This document shows, one piece after another, positions 44,580 through 53,279 of a DNA stretch of 64,000 bases. The DNA is from JBCDBW01 sp039182965. Its GTDB lineage: Bacteria > Verrucomicrobiota > Verrucomicrobiia > Verrucomicrobiales > DEV007. Both the position numbers and the translations under genes were made by a program. Positions within the stretch are counted from its first letter, which is position 1. Every line of letters begins with the position of its first letter. The DNA is taken from NCBI GenBank assembly GCA_039182965.1, contig JBCDBW010000002.1, forward strand, positions 1-64,000, given 5' to 3'. The notes under the pieces were generated by a model. That model was not told where the DNA came from. It worked only from the letters and a program-made list of their open reading frames with translations, and did not search any database.

Positions 44580-45905
44580 ATGACCATAATCAATCGCAGA
44601 GCACTCCTTCGAGGGATGGCAGCCAGTGCCGGCGCGGCCATAGGATCTAGTTTGTTGCCGGAGTTTGTTCGGGCGATGCCCCTTGCAAGGGGTGTGCCGA
44701 AGAGGGTCATTTTCTTTCTGCAGAACCAAGGTTTTGATCCGGCGACGGCAATTCCGAAGGGGCTGAAGGAGAGTTGTTCCCTAGCGGGGGTGACGTTGCC
44801 TGAGCCGGTGAATCCTCTAGAGCCGATCAAGGACATGCTTCACATTGTGAATGGTCTGCACGGTCAGCATACCAGTCCGTCGCACAGTGCCTACTTTGGA
44901 GCGCTGGGTGGTTATCGCGGGGGCATTGGTATTCCGGCGCGTGGCGCGACAATCGATCATGTGATCAGTCAGGAATTGCCGGAAACTATTCTACCACATC
45001 TTTGTATTGGGATGGATTCGTTAGAGAACATGCAGTCGCGTCCGACGTTGGCGACTTTGTCTGCGGCGGGACCAGGTCAGCCGATGTTCATGCATTCCAA
45101 TCCGAATGACCTATACGAACTTTTGTTTGGCGGACTTTCGACGGGGGATGTGAAGCGTCGATACGAGGCGCGGTCGAAGGTTTACAACAAGATCGAAAAG
45201 CTCGCGGGTATTGCGGGCCGAGGACTTCCGGAGGGGGACCGGGAGCGCTATGGCAGTTACGTTGACGGTTTTCGTGACATCAATGGATTGCGTGATCGCT
45301 TGGCGGGTGTGACGGACCACTTGAAGGATTTTGCTCCGGAGTATGATGAAGGGTATACGAATCCTGAATTCGAGACGGACTGGCATGATCGCCTTCTTGA
45401 TATTGGCCTGGCGTCCTTGAAGTCTGGGATTACGAACACGCTTACGATTGGTTCCGGCCGGGGAGAGATTTTCGGAGCTTGGAAGGGTTTGGGGGTGGTT
45501 GAGCAGGGGCACAATCTTGGTCACATGCCGCAACCGGACAACGACATTTGGATCAAGATTCGCCAATACAATTGCCGGATGCTTGTCAAGATGGTGCGCG
45601 AGCTTGAGTCCATGCCGGAAGGTGAGGGGTCGATGATGGACAACACAGTGATTGTTTACACGAGCAACAATGCCGACAAGCAGCACACGAGCGGCAGCAA
45701 TTGGCCATTTATTCTGATCGGCAACGGGGGCAGCCCCTTTAAGACTGGTCAATTTACGCAGATGGAAGACAAGCGTCCGATCAACGCGATGTATTCGACT
45801 CTTCTTCATGCTGCCGGTGCGCCGCAGGATCGTTTCAACATGGACGAGAAGACAGCGGCCACCCATGACACGAAGGTTGGACCGATCGAAGAACTTCTCG
45901 CCTGA
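44580..45905 (+). CDS. DUF1552 protein, Tat-exported (divergent member)
   Basis: The 441-residue product has a Tat signal, INRRALLRGMAASAGAAIGSSLL. Then VPKRVIFFLQNQGFDPATA and DMLHIVNGLHGQHTSPSHSAYF match the DUF1552 pattern. ARGATIDHVISQELPE and TVIVYTSNNADKQHTSGSNWPFILIGNGG follow; the latter corresponds to the LYGSGMGNANTHN region of the other two DUF1552 proteins in this window. It is the most divergent of the three. The partner cytochrome gene starts four bases after its stop. No catalytic role is known for the family. Confidence 0.82.
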   Translation: MTIINRRALLRGMAASAGAAIGSSLLPEFVRAMPLARGVPKRVIFFLQNQGFDPATAIPKGLKESCSLAGVTLPEPVNPLEPIKDMLHIVNGLHGQHTSPSHSAYFGALGGYRGGIGIPARGATIDHVISQELPETILPHLCIGMDSLENMQSRPTLATLSAAGPGQPMFMHSNPNDLYELLFGGLSTGDVKRRYEARSKVYNKIEKLAGIAGRGLPEGDRERYGSYVDGFRDINGLRDRLAGVTDHLKDFAPEYDEGYTNPEFETDWHDRLLDIGLASLKSGITNTLTIGSGRGEIFGAWKGLGVVEQGHNLGHMPQPDNDIWIKIRQYNCRMLVKMVRELESMPEGEGSMMDNTVIVYTSNNADKQHTSGSNWPFILIGNGGSPFKTGQFTQMEDKRPINAMYSTLLHAAGAPQDRFNMDEKTAATHDTKVGPIEELLA

Positions 45906-45909
45906 ACCC

Positions 45910-48315
45910 ATGTCAAATCCCACCGCGATTTTTGGCGCGATTGGGCTTTTTACCGCGTCGTTAACGACTGTGGGAGCCGAGGAGCCGGTCCGTTCTTTCA
46001 AGTCTTTCGCGGAGCCGTTCCTGGTCGAGTATTGCTTTGACTGTCATGACGCGAGCACGGAGAAGGGCGGTGTCTCCTTGGAAGAGCTAGCGGACATCAG
46101 TCCCGACAACGCGGTTTTATGGAAGTCGGTTTGGGAGCAGGTGGCGCTGGGTGAGATGCCGCCTCGCGACAAGAAGAATCAACCGGAGAAGATGGATCGG
46201 TTTTGGTTGTCGCAGTGGATCACGGGAGGGCTGGAACAGGCTTTGGCTGACGAGGGTGGATTCTACACTCATCTCCATCCGGCCAAGGCGAATCATCTCG
46301 ATCATGATCTTTTGTTTGGTGAGGCGGAAATTGAGTTCAAGCCGGCTTCAACGCCGGCACGGATTTGGCGTATTCATCCCCAGGAGCATTTGGTGCGACT
46401 TAATGAATTGATCGACAAGGAGCCGGATTACGATCCGGAGAACCCGGGATTGCGTGCACGGGGTGATCACATTCCGTGGAATACCCTGGGCGAGGTGAGG
46501 GTCTATTTCGGGCTCGACCGCATCACCGGTTGGGTAGGGGGGAGTGCGGCTTATACGGCGGCGATCACCGGATTTCCGCCGATTCTCACCACGGCGAACG
46601 ACCACGGGTTGCGGAACTATGCGATGCAATACTCCGTCAACGGGGCGGAGGCGACGCAGATTTCGCAGAACGCCGAGGATATTCTTGTTTTCATGGCGCA
46701 TGGTCCGAAGGGCGAGCCGTATCAATTTGTCGACGATCCGAAGAAGGTGAAGCGGCCCGCCGAGTATGATGGGTTGGACATTCGCGGGACGATTCAGAGT
46801 TTGGTGTATTCACGGGATCCGCAGCGTCCTCTGACTCCGGTTTACGAATTGCTGAAGGAGCCGGGCGTCACGGATGAGAAGATTCGAGCGGCGGTTGATT
46901 TTCTTTTTGAGGCGCTGACCTTCCGTCCACCGACGAAGAAGGAAGCGAAGACCTATGTTCGCATGGTGCAGGAAGCGATTGCGGATCTTGGGGAGGAAGA
47001 GGGTGCGATCCTGGGGCTGTCCTCGATTTTTCTTGATCGAGAGGCGTTGTTTCGCACGGAACTTGTGGAATACGGCACGCCGGACGAGCACGATCGGGTG
47101 ATGTTGCAGGATTGGGAGTTGGCTCTTGCCGTCAATGGGGCATTCAGCTATCTCCCGCCGAATTCGGAGCTACGCCAGGCGGTTCTTGACGGTCGCATGA
47201 AAACGCGTGAGGACGTTGAGCGTGAGGTTGCGCGAATTATAGAGGATCCCAGCATTCGGAAGCCGCGGGTGCTTCAGTTTTTTAGGGAGTATTTTGACTA
47301 TGATAGGGCGGGTCGCATTTGTAAGGACACGGCTGCTTTGAAGAAGGCCGCGGGCGGCAATGACACGAGGAGATACACCGAGGCAATGTACGCCGCGACT
47401 CAAAGCACCGATCGCCTTATCGAGCTGATTCTTGAGGAGGACCGCGACGTTCTCTCTGAGATACTAACCACGGATCGCGTTGTTTATGATCGTCGGAACG
47501 ACACTTTGTATTACAGCACTCACGAGAATCTGAAGAATCCCAAGCCGAAGCCCCATCCTGAGAAGCGTAACAAGAAGATCGAACCCACGCCTGAGGAGAA
47601 GGGACACACCATTCTACCCGACGGTGAAAGAATCAGCGTTCGAGTGCCGGCTCTTCGCTATTACAGTGGCAATTCTGATCGGATATTGACCACCGCTCCG
47701 AAGGAAGAGCGCATGGGAATTCTTACGCATCCGGCGTGGCTCGTTTCGCACACGGACGCAATGGACAACCATGCGATTCACCGTGGCAAGTGGGTTCGGG
47801 AGCGCTTACTTGGGGGGGCGGTTCCAGATGTGCCGATCACGGTTGATGCCCAACTTCCCGATGAACCAGGCACGACCTTGCGCCACCGGATGAGGGTGAC
47901 GTCTGAGGAGTATTGCTGGAGTTGTCATGACAAGATGGATCCGCTGGGTTTTCCTTTTGAGATGTATAATCATATTGGTTTGTATCGCACGACCGAATAT
48001 GGCGAGCCGGTCGATACGAGCGGGGAGATTATCGACAGTGGCGATCCTTCTATTGATGGGCCGGTTACGGATGCATTGGATCTGATTCGGAAACTTGCGG
48101 AGAGTGAGCGTGTCGAGCAGGTGTTTGTGCGTCACGCGTTCCGTTATTGGATGGGGCGTAACGAGACTCTCAACGATGCTCCGATTCTCCAAGAGGCCTG
48201 GCGCGCGTATCGCGACAGTGGGAGTATGAATGCGTTGATTACTTCGCTGGTGACTTCGGATGCATTCCTTTACCGCCAGGTGACGCCGAAGCGTAAGGGC
48301 ATTGCTTCCGAGTAG
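45910..48315 (+). CDS. PSCyt1/DUF1592-DUF1588-DUF1585 family cytochrome-like protein (divergent)
   Basis: The start at ATG 45910 gives an 801-residue product with a signal-like N-terminus (MSNPTAIFGAIGLFTASLTTVGAE); the longer reading from 45808 overlaps the DUF1552 gene and is rejected. PSCyt1 has CFDCHDASTEKGGVSLEELAD and LGEMPPRDKKNQP. The usual DUF1587 is not obvious; a region rich in WRIHPQEHLVRLNELI replaces it. The C-terminal half contains VLQFFREYFDYDRAGR, GILTHPAWLVSHTDAMDN, a second haem motif YCWSCHDKMDPLGFPFEMYN and the closing YWMGRNETLNDAPIL. It is the partner of the preceding DUF1552 protein. It is less like the copy at 59940 than that copy is like textbook members. Confidence 0.8.
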   Translation: MSNPTAIFGAIGLFTASLTTVGAEEPVRSFKSFAEPFLVEYCFDCHDASTEKGGVSLEELADISPDNAVLWKSVWEQVALGEMPPRDKKNQPEKMDRFWLSQWITGGLEQALADEGGFYTHLHPAKANHLDHDLLFGEAEIEFKPASTPARIWRIHPQEHLVRLNELIDKEPDYDPENPGLRARGDHIPWNTLGEVRVYFGLDRITGWVGGSAAYTAAITGFPPILTTANDHGLRNYAMQYSVNGAEATQISQNAEDILVFMAHGPKGEPYQFVDDPKKVKRPAEYDGLDIRGTIQSLVYSRDPQRPLTPVYELLKEPGVTDEKIRAAVDFLFEALTFRPPTKKEAKTYVRMVQEAIADLGEEEGAILGLSSIFLDREALFRTELVEYGTPDEHDRVMLQDWELALAVNGAFSYLPPNSELRQAVLDGRMKTREDVEREVARIIEDPSIRKPRVLQFFREYFDYDRAGRICKDTAALKKAAGGNDTRRYTEAMYAATQSTDRLIELILEEDRDVLSEILTTDRVVYDRRNDTLYYSTHENLKNPKPKPHPEKRNKKIEPTPEEKGHTILPDGERISVRVPALRYYSGNSDRILTTAPKEERMGILTHPAWLVSHTDAMDNHAIHRGKWVRERLLGGAVPDVPITVDAQLPDEPGTTLRHRMRVTSEEYCWSCHDKMDPLGFPFEMYNHIGLYRTTEYGEPVDTSGEIIDSGDPSIDGPVTDALDLIRKLAESERVEQVFVRHAFRYWMGRNETLNDAPILQEAWRAYRDSGSMNALITSLVTSDAFLYRQVTPKRKGIASE

Positions 48316-48339
48316 CGTGCGCGTTGCGCGAGGAGGCTG

Positions 48340-49740
48340 CTACATTGGAGCGATCCGTTTTGAGCCGACGTCGGTGGTGAGCATCACGTGGGCGTTGAAA
48401 CTGCGGTAAATCAGGTCGTTTTTGATTTCCTGGTGGTCGGCTGAGTCCCAAAGATTGACGAACTCCCATGGATCTTCTTGCAGATCGTAGAGCTCTCCGG
48501 AGTTTTTTCCGTGGTATACGCTCAGCTTGTATCGCTCATCGCGATACATCGTGGCGAAGCTTCCGTCCCCGCCGGTGAAGAAACTGTCGAGGGAATCGAA
48601 ATATTCACAGCGGACGAAGTCCCGGTGGTGATCGGGCGTGGCTTCACCTTCGAGGATCGGGGTGAGGCTTTTGCCTTGGGCGTAATCGGGTTGAGGCAGG
48701 CCGGCGAGGTCGAGGATGGTTGCGGTCATGTCGAGCAGTTCGACGAGAGCGTCGCTGCGAAGGTCCTGTTTGAATCTGCCGGGGCATGAGAAAATGAGCG
48801 GGACGCGCACGAGTCCTTCGTAGAATCGGCATCCTTTGTACATGAGTCCGTGATCTCCGAGGGTTTCGCCGTGATCGCTGGTGAAGATGATAATCGTGTT
48901 CTCCCGTTGACCGCTTTCGTCGAGGTATGCGAGCAGGCGCCCGAATTGATCGTCGATTTGGGCGATCATCGCGTAGTAGAGGGCTTGCTTTTGTTTTGCT
49001 TCGTGTTGTTCCGGGGTTTGGACTTCTCCTTGGAAATCGACGTTTGCCAGTTGGGCCTGTTGTTCGAGATCGCTTGTTTTGAAATGCGGGCCGGGCATTT
49101 CATCGGGGTTGAATTGGTCGGCGTAGGATTTGGGAGGGATGAATGGTGGGTGGGGATCGTAGATATTGACGGAGAGGAACCAAGGGCCGTTGCGCGATTC
49201 GTTGAAGAACTCGAGGGCGCGTTCGGTGGCCCAGGTGGTTTGGTGGAACTCGGTGGGAATGCGGTCTGTGCTTTCGCGCATGGCATTGAGGTCGCCTCCT
49301 TTTTTGCGGACCCATTCCGCGTAGTCGTGTCCTTCGGGCCAGTCGTCGCGTGGAGCGTGGCTGAATTTCCAGTAGCGATAGCCATCGTCGAGACGGGGTT
49401 CCGTGCGTTTTCCGGAGCTTTGGAGGTGGAATTTGCCGATGTTTCCGCAGTCGTATCCGCTATCGGCGAGCAGTTTGCTGATGAGGGGTGGGTGATCGGG
49501 GAAAGTGTCGTTGCCGTTTCGGGTGTTGTGGAGGCGGCTGGGATACATGCCGGTCATGAAACTGGAACGACTTGGCGTGCAGATGGGGCTTTGGCAGTAG
49601 GTGGTGGTGAAGCTGGTGCCTTCGGAGACGAGACGGTCAATGGTCGGGGTATGCACATAGGGATTACCGAGGGCGCCGATCGTGTCGAAGCGTTGTTGGT
49701 CCGTGCAGTAGAGGAGAATATTCGGGTGTGTGTTACTCAT
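48340..49740 (-). CDS. Cytosolic-looking S1 sulfatase, coupled to tctA
   Basis: From ATG 49740 the product has 466 residues and begins MSNTHPNILLYCTDQQRFDTIGAL at the fold start, with no signal peptide. Every other sulfatase in this window has one. Cys54 in PICTPSRSSFMTGMYP is the formylglycine site. IIFTSDHGETLGDHGLMYKG and FSCPGRFKQ are late motifs. The closest style is choline-sulfatase/phosphonate-monoester-hydrolase-like enzymes, many of which are cytosolic, but the substrate is unknown. Its ATG lies inside the last codons of tctA (eight-base overlap), so translation is coupled. It may desulfate the small anion brought in by the transporter (inference). The stop lies 24 bases from the convergent cytochrome gene. 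Confidence 0.85.
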   Translation of the reverse strand: MSNTHPNILLYCTDQQRFDTIGALGNPYVHTPTIDRLVSEGTSFTTTYCQSPICTPSRSSFMTGMYPSRLHNTRNGNDTFPDHPPLISKLLADSGYDCGNIGKFHLQSSGKRTEPRLDDGYRYWKFSHAPRDDWPEGHDYAEWVRKKGGDLNAMRESTDRIPTEFHQTTWATERALEFFNESRNGPWFLSVNIYDPHPPFIPPKSYADQFNPDEMPGPHFKTSDLEQQAQLANVDFQGEVQTPEQHEAKQKQALYYAMIAQIDDQFGRLLAYLDESGQRENTIIIFTSDHGETLGDHGLMYKGCRFYEGLVRVPLIFSCPGRFKQDLRSDALVELLDMTATILDLAGLPQPDYAQGKSLTPILEGEATPDHHRDFVRCEYFDSLDSFFTGGDGSFATMYRDERYKLSVYHGKNSGELYDLQEDPWEFVNLWDSADHQEIKNDLIYRSFNAHVMLTTDVGSKRIAPM

Positions 49741-51238
49741 TGCTTCCGTCAACGTTACCGGGGAGTTTGTTTTTGCGTGCGAGTTGCTTGTTTCTCACGA
49801 TTGGCATGATCAGTAATAGGAGCGATATTCCGCAGAATGCCAGTGAGAGGGGGCGGGTGACGAGCGGCAGGAAGCTGCCTCCTGATTGCATGAGTCCGGC
49901 GACGAGGTTTTCTTCAGCGACCGGTCTGAGGACGAAACCGATGACGAAGGGGGCGAGGGGGATTTTGAATCGGTCCATGGCGAATCCAGCAATGCCGAAC
50001 GCGAGCATGACCCAGACGTCGAAGAAGCGGTTAGCCAACGCGTAGGAGCCGATCACGCAGAAGGTCATAATTACGGGGACGAGGATGTATCGCGGGACGG
50101 AGCCGAGGCGTGCGATCCATCTGACGGACGCGATCATCATGAAGACCATGCAGACATTGGCCCAGAAGTATGATCCCGTGATGGCGTGGACGATTTCTGG
50201 ATCGGATTCGAAGAGCATGGGCCCTGGTGCGAGGCCGTGGATGACGAAGGCACCGAGAAGGATGGCATCGATGACGCTGCCGGGGATTCCGAGGGCGATG
50301 AGGGGGATGAGGGCGCCGCCGACGGTGGCGTTATTGGCGGATTCGGAAGCGACGACACCGTAGTCGCAGCCTTTTCCGAATTCGTCGGGTGTTTTTGAAG
50401 CGTTACGGGCGGCGGAGTAGGCCATGACCGAGCCGATGTTGGCACCGACGCCGGGGAGGATGCCGACCCAGGTGCCGATGAGGCTGCTCCTGAGGATGTT
50501 AACGGCTTGCTGTCGCCATTCGGTGAGGGTGAGGAACATGCCTTTGCGGTTTCCTTGAATATCGCTATTGGAGGTTGCCGTGTGACGAAGGGCTTCGTTT
50601 AAGATTTGGCTCAGGGCGAAGAGGCCGATGAGGACGGGGAGAAGTTTGAAGCCATCGTTGAGTTCGGAAATGCCGAGGGTAAGTCGGATTTGACCGGTGC
50701 CGGGTGCGACGCCGGGCATGGCGATTAGGATACCGAGGAGGCCTGCGAAGATGCCTCGGATTTGGGATTTGCCGCCGACGCTGGCGATGAGGACGAGGGC
50801 CATGAGGACCATGGAGAAGAACTCGAATGGGCCCATGCGAGTGGACCATTTGGCCATGGGTCCGGCAAGGAGAATGAGGAATAGCCAGGAGAAGATGCCT
50901 CCCGCAAAAGAGGCGAGCACGCCGAGGCCGAGGGCGCGGCCGGGACGACCGGACTTCGCCATGGGGTAGCCATCGAGCGTGGTCATCATGGATGCGGGGG
51001 TGCCAGGCATGCGCATGAGGGTGGCGGTAATGAGTCCGCCGCTGACGGAGCCCACATACATCGCGACGAGTAGAATCAGGGCGTCGCTTCCATTCATGGA
51101 GTACGTGAGCGGCAAGGTGAGCGCGATGAGCATTGCCCCGGTGAGGCCGGGAGTCGCGCCGACGAGGATGCCGAGGGCGGTGCCGATGAGAATCCATCCG
51201 GCAGCGCCGGGGTCTGAGATGAATGTCAGTCCTTCCAT
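49733..51238 (-). CDS. tctA: Tripartite tricarboxylate transporter, large permease subunit TctA
   Basis: The 501-residue product has the TctA pattern: VGATPGLTGAMLIALTLPLTY with the conserved G-TPG motif, multiple membrane helices, and IGTWVGILPGVGANIGSVMAY, the second, mirror-related repeat of the family (G.LPG). LIPLIALGIPGSVIDAILLGAFVIHGLAPGPMLF is also typical. It would be the main ion-coupled permease in the inner membrane, for a small carboxylate or related anion. It is preceded by the fused TctC-TctB gene (12 bases) and overlaps the downstream sulfatase gene. Confidence 0.92.
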   Translation of the reverse strand: MEGLTFISDPGAAGWILIGTALGILVGATPGLTGAMLIALTLPLTYSMNGSDALILLVAMYVGSVSGGLITATLMRMPGTPASMMTTLDGYPMAKSGRPGRALGLGVLASFAGGIFSWLFLILLAGPMAKWSTRMGPFEFFSMVLMALVLIASVGGKSQIRGIFAGLLGILIAMPGVAPGTGQIRLTLGISELNDGFKLLPVLIGLFALSQILNEALRHTATSNSDIQGNRKGMFLTLTEWRQQAVNILRSSLIGTWVGILPGVGANIGSVMAYSAARNASKTPDEFGKGCDYGVVASESANNATVGGALIPLIALGIPGSVIDAILLGAFVIHGLAPGPMLFESDPEIVHAITGSYFWANVCMVFMMIASVRWIARLGSVPRYILVPVIMTFCVIGSYALANRFFDVWVMLAFGIAGFAMDRFKIPLAPFVIGFVLRPVAEENLVAGLMQSGGSFLPLVTRPLSLAFCGISLLLLIMPIVRNKQLARKNKLPGNVDGSNE

Positions 51239-51250
51239 ATTTGGGTTGTT

Positions 51251-52597
51251 TTACGGCAAGTCGATAACGAGGACCTGAGTGAAGAGATAGAAGCAACCGA
51301 AGCCGAGCGCGAGTCCGGCACCGACGAGGATGAAGACGGGGCGGATGCCGATGGGTCGTCCTTTGAGCCAAGCCAAGCCAAGCAGGGGGACGTAGACGAG
51401 GGTGGCGACGGGAAAAGAGACGCGGCCGATTTGCATGGCGAGGACGTAAGCGGCGCTCAAGAGCAGGACGGCGATCATGAGGGGCCAGCGGAGTGGGGCA
51501 CTACTTGAGTTTGGTTCTCTGCTTGATCGGCCCGCGTTTTTTCGGAGTTCGTCAATTAGAATCCAGGCTGCACAGAGGCTGAGAATTACAATGAGGAAGT
51601 TCGGTAAGTTGGGGAGGCGATCGAGTTCGGCGATTCCCACGGATGCGATTGCTTTTTCGCGGCGATCGATTTCGCGGCGCAGCGCGTCTCCTCGAAGAAC
51701 GACTGGATCCACCTTCATTTCCGCGAGAGTTTCGCGGAGGGCTTCGCTGTTCATCGCCCGTTCGAGGGCATCTGCGAAGACTTCGATTCGCTCTTGTGGG
51801 GTACCGCGTGGGGCCCACCAGAATTGGATGCCTGAGCTTACGACATCGTATCCTTGCTCAGTGGCGGTGGGCAGATCTGGTGCCTCGGGATGGCGATCTT
51901 GTCCGAGAAACGCGAGCGCGCGGATGCCGGCATCGCGGAATTGGAAATATTCGGATATCGAGAAAGCGGTGGCGTCGATGTGACCGCCTTGGAGGGACGC
52001 GAAGCGTTTGGCGCCGCCGCCGGTTTGGACGTATCGGAATGCGCTGCCAGGTGCTTGGGCTTCGAGTTGGCGTCCGGCGAAATAACTGGGGGCCCCGACA
52101 TTGGCGCCGAAGACGATGGTGTCGGGCTCGGCACCGGCTGTTTCCATCAGAGAGGCGAGGTCTTGGTGGGGAGAATTTTCGTCGACGCAGACGACCATCC
52201 CGGCGGTGCCGGTGGCGGCGATCGGGGTGAAGGCTTCGGGGCCGTAGGGGGTGATGCCGGCGTACTTCGCGGTGATGATGCCTTCGTGGAGATTGAGGAG
52301 AGTGTATCCATCTGCGAGCGCGTCTTTGACCCGGCGGCTGCCGATGGAACCGCCGGCTCCGGGCACGTTAATGACGACGAGCGGCTGGGGGAGGAGGTTT
52401 TCGTCGCGGATTGTTTTTTGGACGACCCTTACAAACTGATCGCTGCCCCCTCCGGCGCCGAAGGGAACGATGATTTTGACGGGCTTGTGGGGATAGGATT
52501 GGGAGGGCTTGTCGTCGGAAGGATTACAAGCTGCCAGCAGTAGAGCTGTGGCACAGAGCCACCACACTCGTATTCCCAGGTTGTATGAGTCCCGCAT
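51251..52597 (-). CDS. Fusion of TctC substrate-binding lipoprotein and TctB small membrane subunit
   Basis: The 448-residue chain begins with a lipoprotein signal: LLLAACNPS, with Cys24 as the lipidated residue. Residues of about 36-325 are a complete TctC/Bug-type binding protein: PVKIIVPFGAGGGSDQFVR, INVPGAGGSIGSRRV, DGYTLLN and VQTGGGAKRFASLQGGHIDA. After AELDRLPNLP there are four membrane helices (about 332-350, 371-390, 394-411, 420-441), matching TctB. TctC and TctB are normally separate genes. The first helix of a canonical TctB seems to be missing, which would put the fused binding domain on the outer face, as needed. The protein would be anchored at both ends, by lipid and by helices. 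It is followed by tctA. The ligand is unknown. Confidence 0.85.
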   Translation of the reverse strand: MRDSYNLGIRVWWLCATALLLAACNPSDDKPSQSYPHKPVKIIVPFGAGGGSDQFVRVVQKTIRDENLLPQPLVVINVPGAGGSIGSRRVKDALADGYTLLNLHEGIITAKYAGITPYGPEAFTPIAATGTAGMVVCVDENSPHQDLASLMETAGAEPDTIVFGANVGAPSYFAGRQLEAQAPGSAFRYVQTGGGAKRFASLQGGHIDATAFSISEYFQFRDAGIRALAFLGQDRHPEAPDLPTATEQGYDVVSSGIQFWWAPRGTPQERIEVFADALERAMNSEALRETLAEMKVDPVVLRGDALRREIDRREKAIASVGIAELDRLPNLPNFLIVILSLCAAWILIDELRKNAGRSSREPNSSSAPLRWPLMIAVLLLSAAYVLAMQIGRVSFPVATLVYVPLLGLAWLKGRPIGIRPVFILVGAGLALGFGCFYLFTQVLVIDLP

Positions 52598-52652
52598 CGC
52601 ATCTAGTGAAGCGGGGAATGATAGCGAGCGTCAATGGAAGTCGATGGGCAGG

Positions 52653-52871
52653 TTACGGGGTGAGGAGGAGCTCGAGGAACCGGTCCCGGGCGGCGAGATT
52701 GGAGCCGATGAGACGTGAGGCTTTGTCTTTCTCGCGTGAGGAGGCCTTTCCAGCGACGACGCGCCGGAGGAGGCGTCCCTCCTTGCGTTTGAGGGGCGTT
52801 GCCGGGGCCTTTTCAGGGATTGGGAGGGGATGATCGTTGGAGGTGGGGTGGCTGGTGGAGATGTTTTTCAT
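52653..52871 (-). CDS. Small hypothetical protein, 72 residues
   Basis: It begins MKNISTSHPTSNDHPLPIPEKAP and ends EGRLLRRVVAGKASS...DRFLELLLTP. An AAGGA Shine-Dalgarno element lies about nine bases before the ATG, better than for most genes here, which supports a real gene. There is no signal peptide or membrane helix; the C-terminal half is basic and helical. I do not recognise the family. It lies between the TctC-TctB fusion (56 bases downstream) and a very small membrane protein, all on the same strand. Confidence 0.5.
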   Translation of the reverse strand: MKNISTSHPTSNDHPLPIPEKAPATPLKRKEGRLLRRVVAGKASSREKDKASRLIGSNLAARDRFLELLLTP

Positions 52872-52986
52872 GGAGACTTTTCCTTTTTGTTTACCGGGAT
52901 ACCGGCATCACGGGGAAGTCTTTCACGAAAAACGCACCCAATTCGGGTAAGGAAGGGGGTGAGACGCCTGCTTGGGGTGAGCCGGT

Positions 52987-53136
52987 TTAACGACTTCCTT
53001 TCTCTACTTGGGAGATCGAGGAGGCTTCCGAAGGATCGTCTCTGGAGGAAGAGAAATTTTTATCCAGCCAGTGCAGGAGGGCGATGACGGCAATGACGAT
53101 GATAATGAGGCTTTGTGGTTTGATGGTGGTGTCCAT
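52987..53136 (-). CDS. Single-span membrane microprotein, 49 residues
   Basis: Minus-strand frame from ATG 53136 to TAA at 52987: MDTTIKPQSL, a hydrophobic helix IIIVIAVIALLHWLD (about 11-25), then a polar, Ser/Asp-rich tail ending VEKGSR. AAAAAGGA occurs just before the ATG, though the spacing is only about two bases. The clean hydrophobic segment with polar flanks is unlikely by chance, but there is no homologue I recognise. It could be an accessory subunit of the adjacent transporter or a small regulator; both are speculation. Confidence 0.5.
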   Translation of the reverse strand: MDTTIKPQSLIIIVIAVIALLHWLDKNFSSSRDDPSEASSISQVEKGSR

Positions 53137-53201
53137 GGTCCTTTTTCTTTGGTTATTGTCACAGGGCGCTGGAGGGGCATGGATGGCACCATTCCACTTG
53201 A

Positions 53202-53244
53202 GAATGACAAAGTGGGGGGCGGATGGATGACAGTTTTGTCATTC
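53202..53244. repeat. Perfect 10-bp inverted repeat
   Basis: GAATGACAAA (53202-53211) and TTTGTCATTC (53235-53244) are separated by 23 bases. The repeat lies between the end of the DUF1080 gene and the start of the 49-residue membrane protein (minus strand). It lacks a T-run, so it is more likely an operator or an mRNA processing hairpin than a simple terminator. Confidence 0.45.
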
Positions 53245-53279
53245 CTGGCCAAGGGGGTGAGAGGGAGGGGTCTGGTCGG

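Noticed and set aside
48850..49809. Open frame of 319 codons on the plus strand
   Set aside because: Antisense to the sulfatase at 48340-49740; Gly/Val/Glu-rich translation without motifs, a shadow of biased third positions.
51643..52230. 195-codon Arg-rich plus-strand frame
   Set aside because: Antisense to the TctC-TctB fusion; composition is typical of a shadow frame.
53004..53252. 82-codon Pro/Ser-rich minus-strand frame
   Set aside because: It competes with the 49-residue membrane protein in another frame, which has a clean hydrophobic segment; this one looks random.
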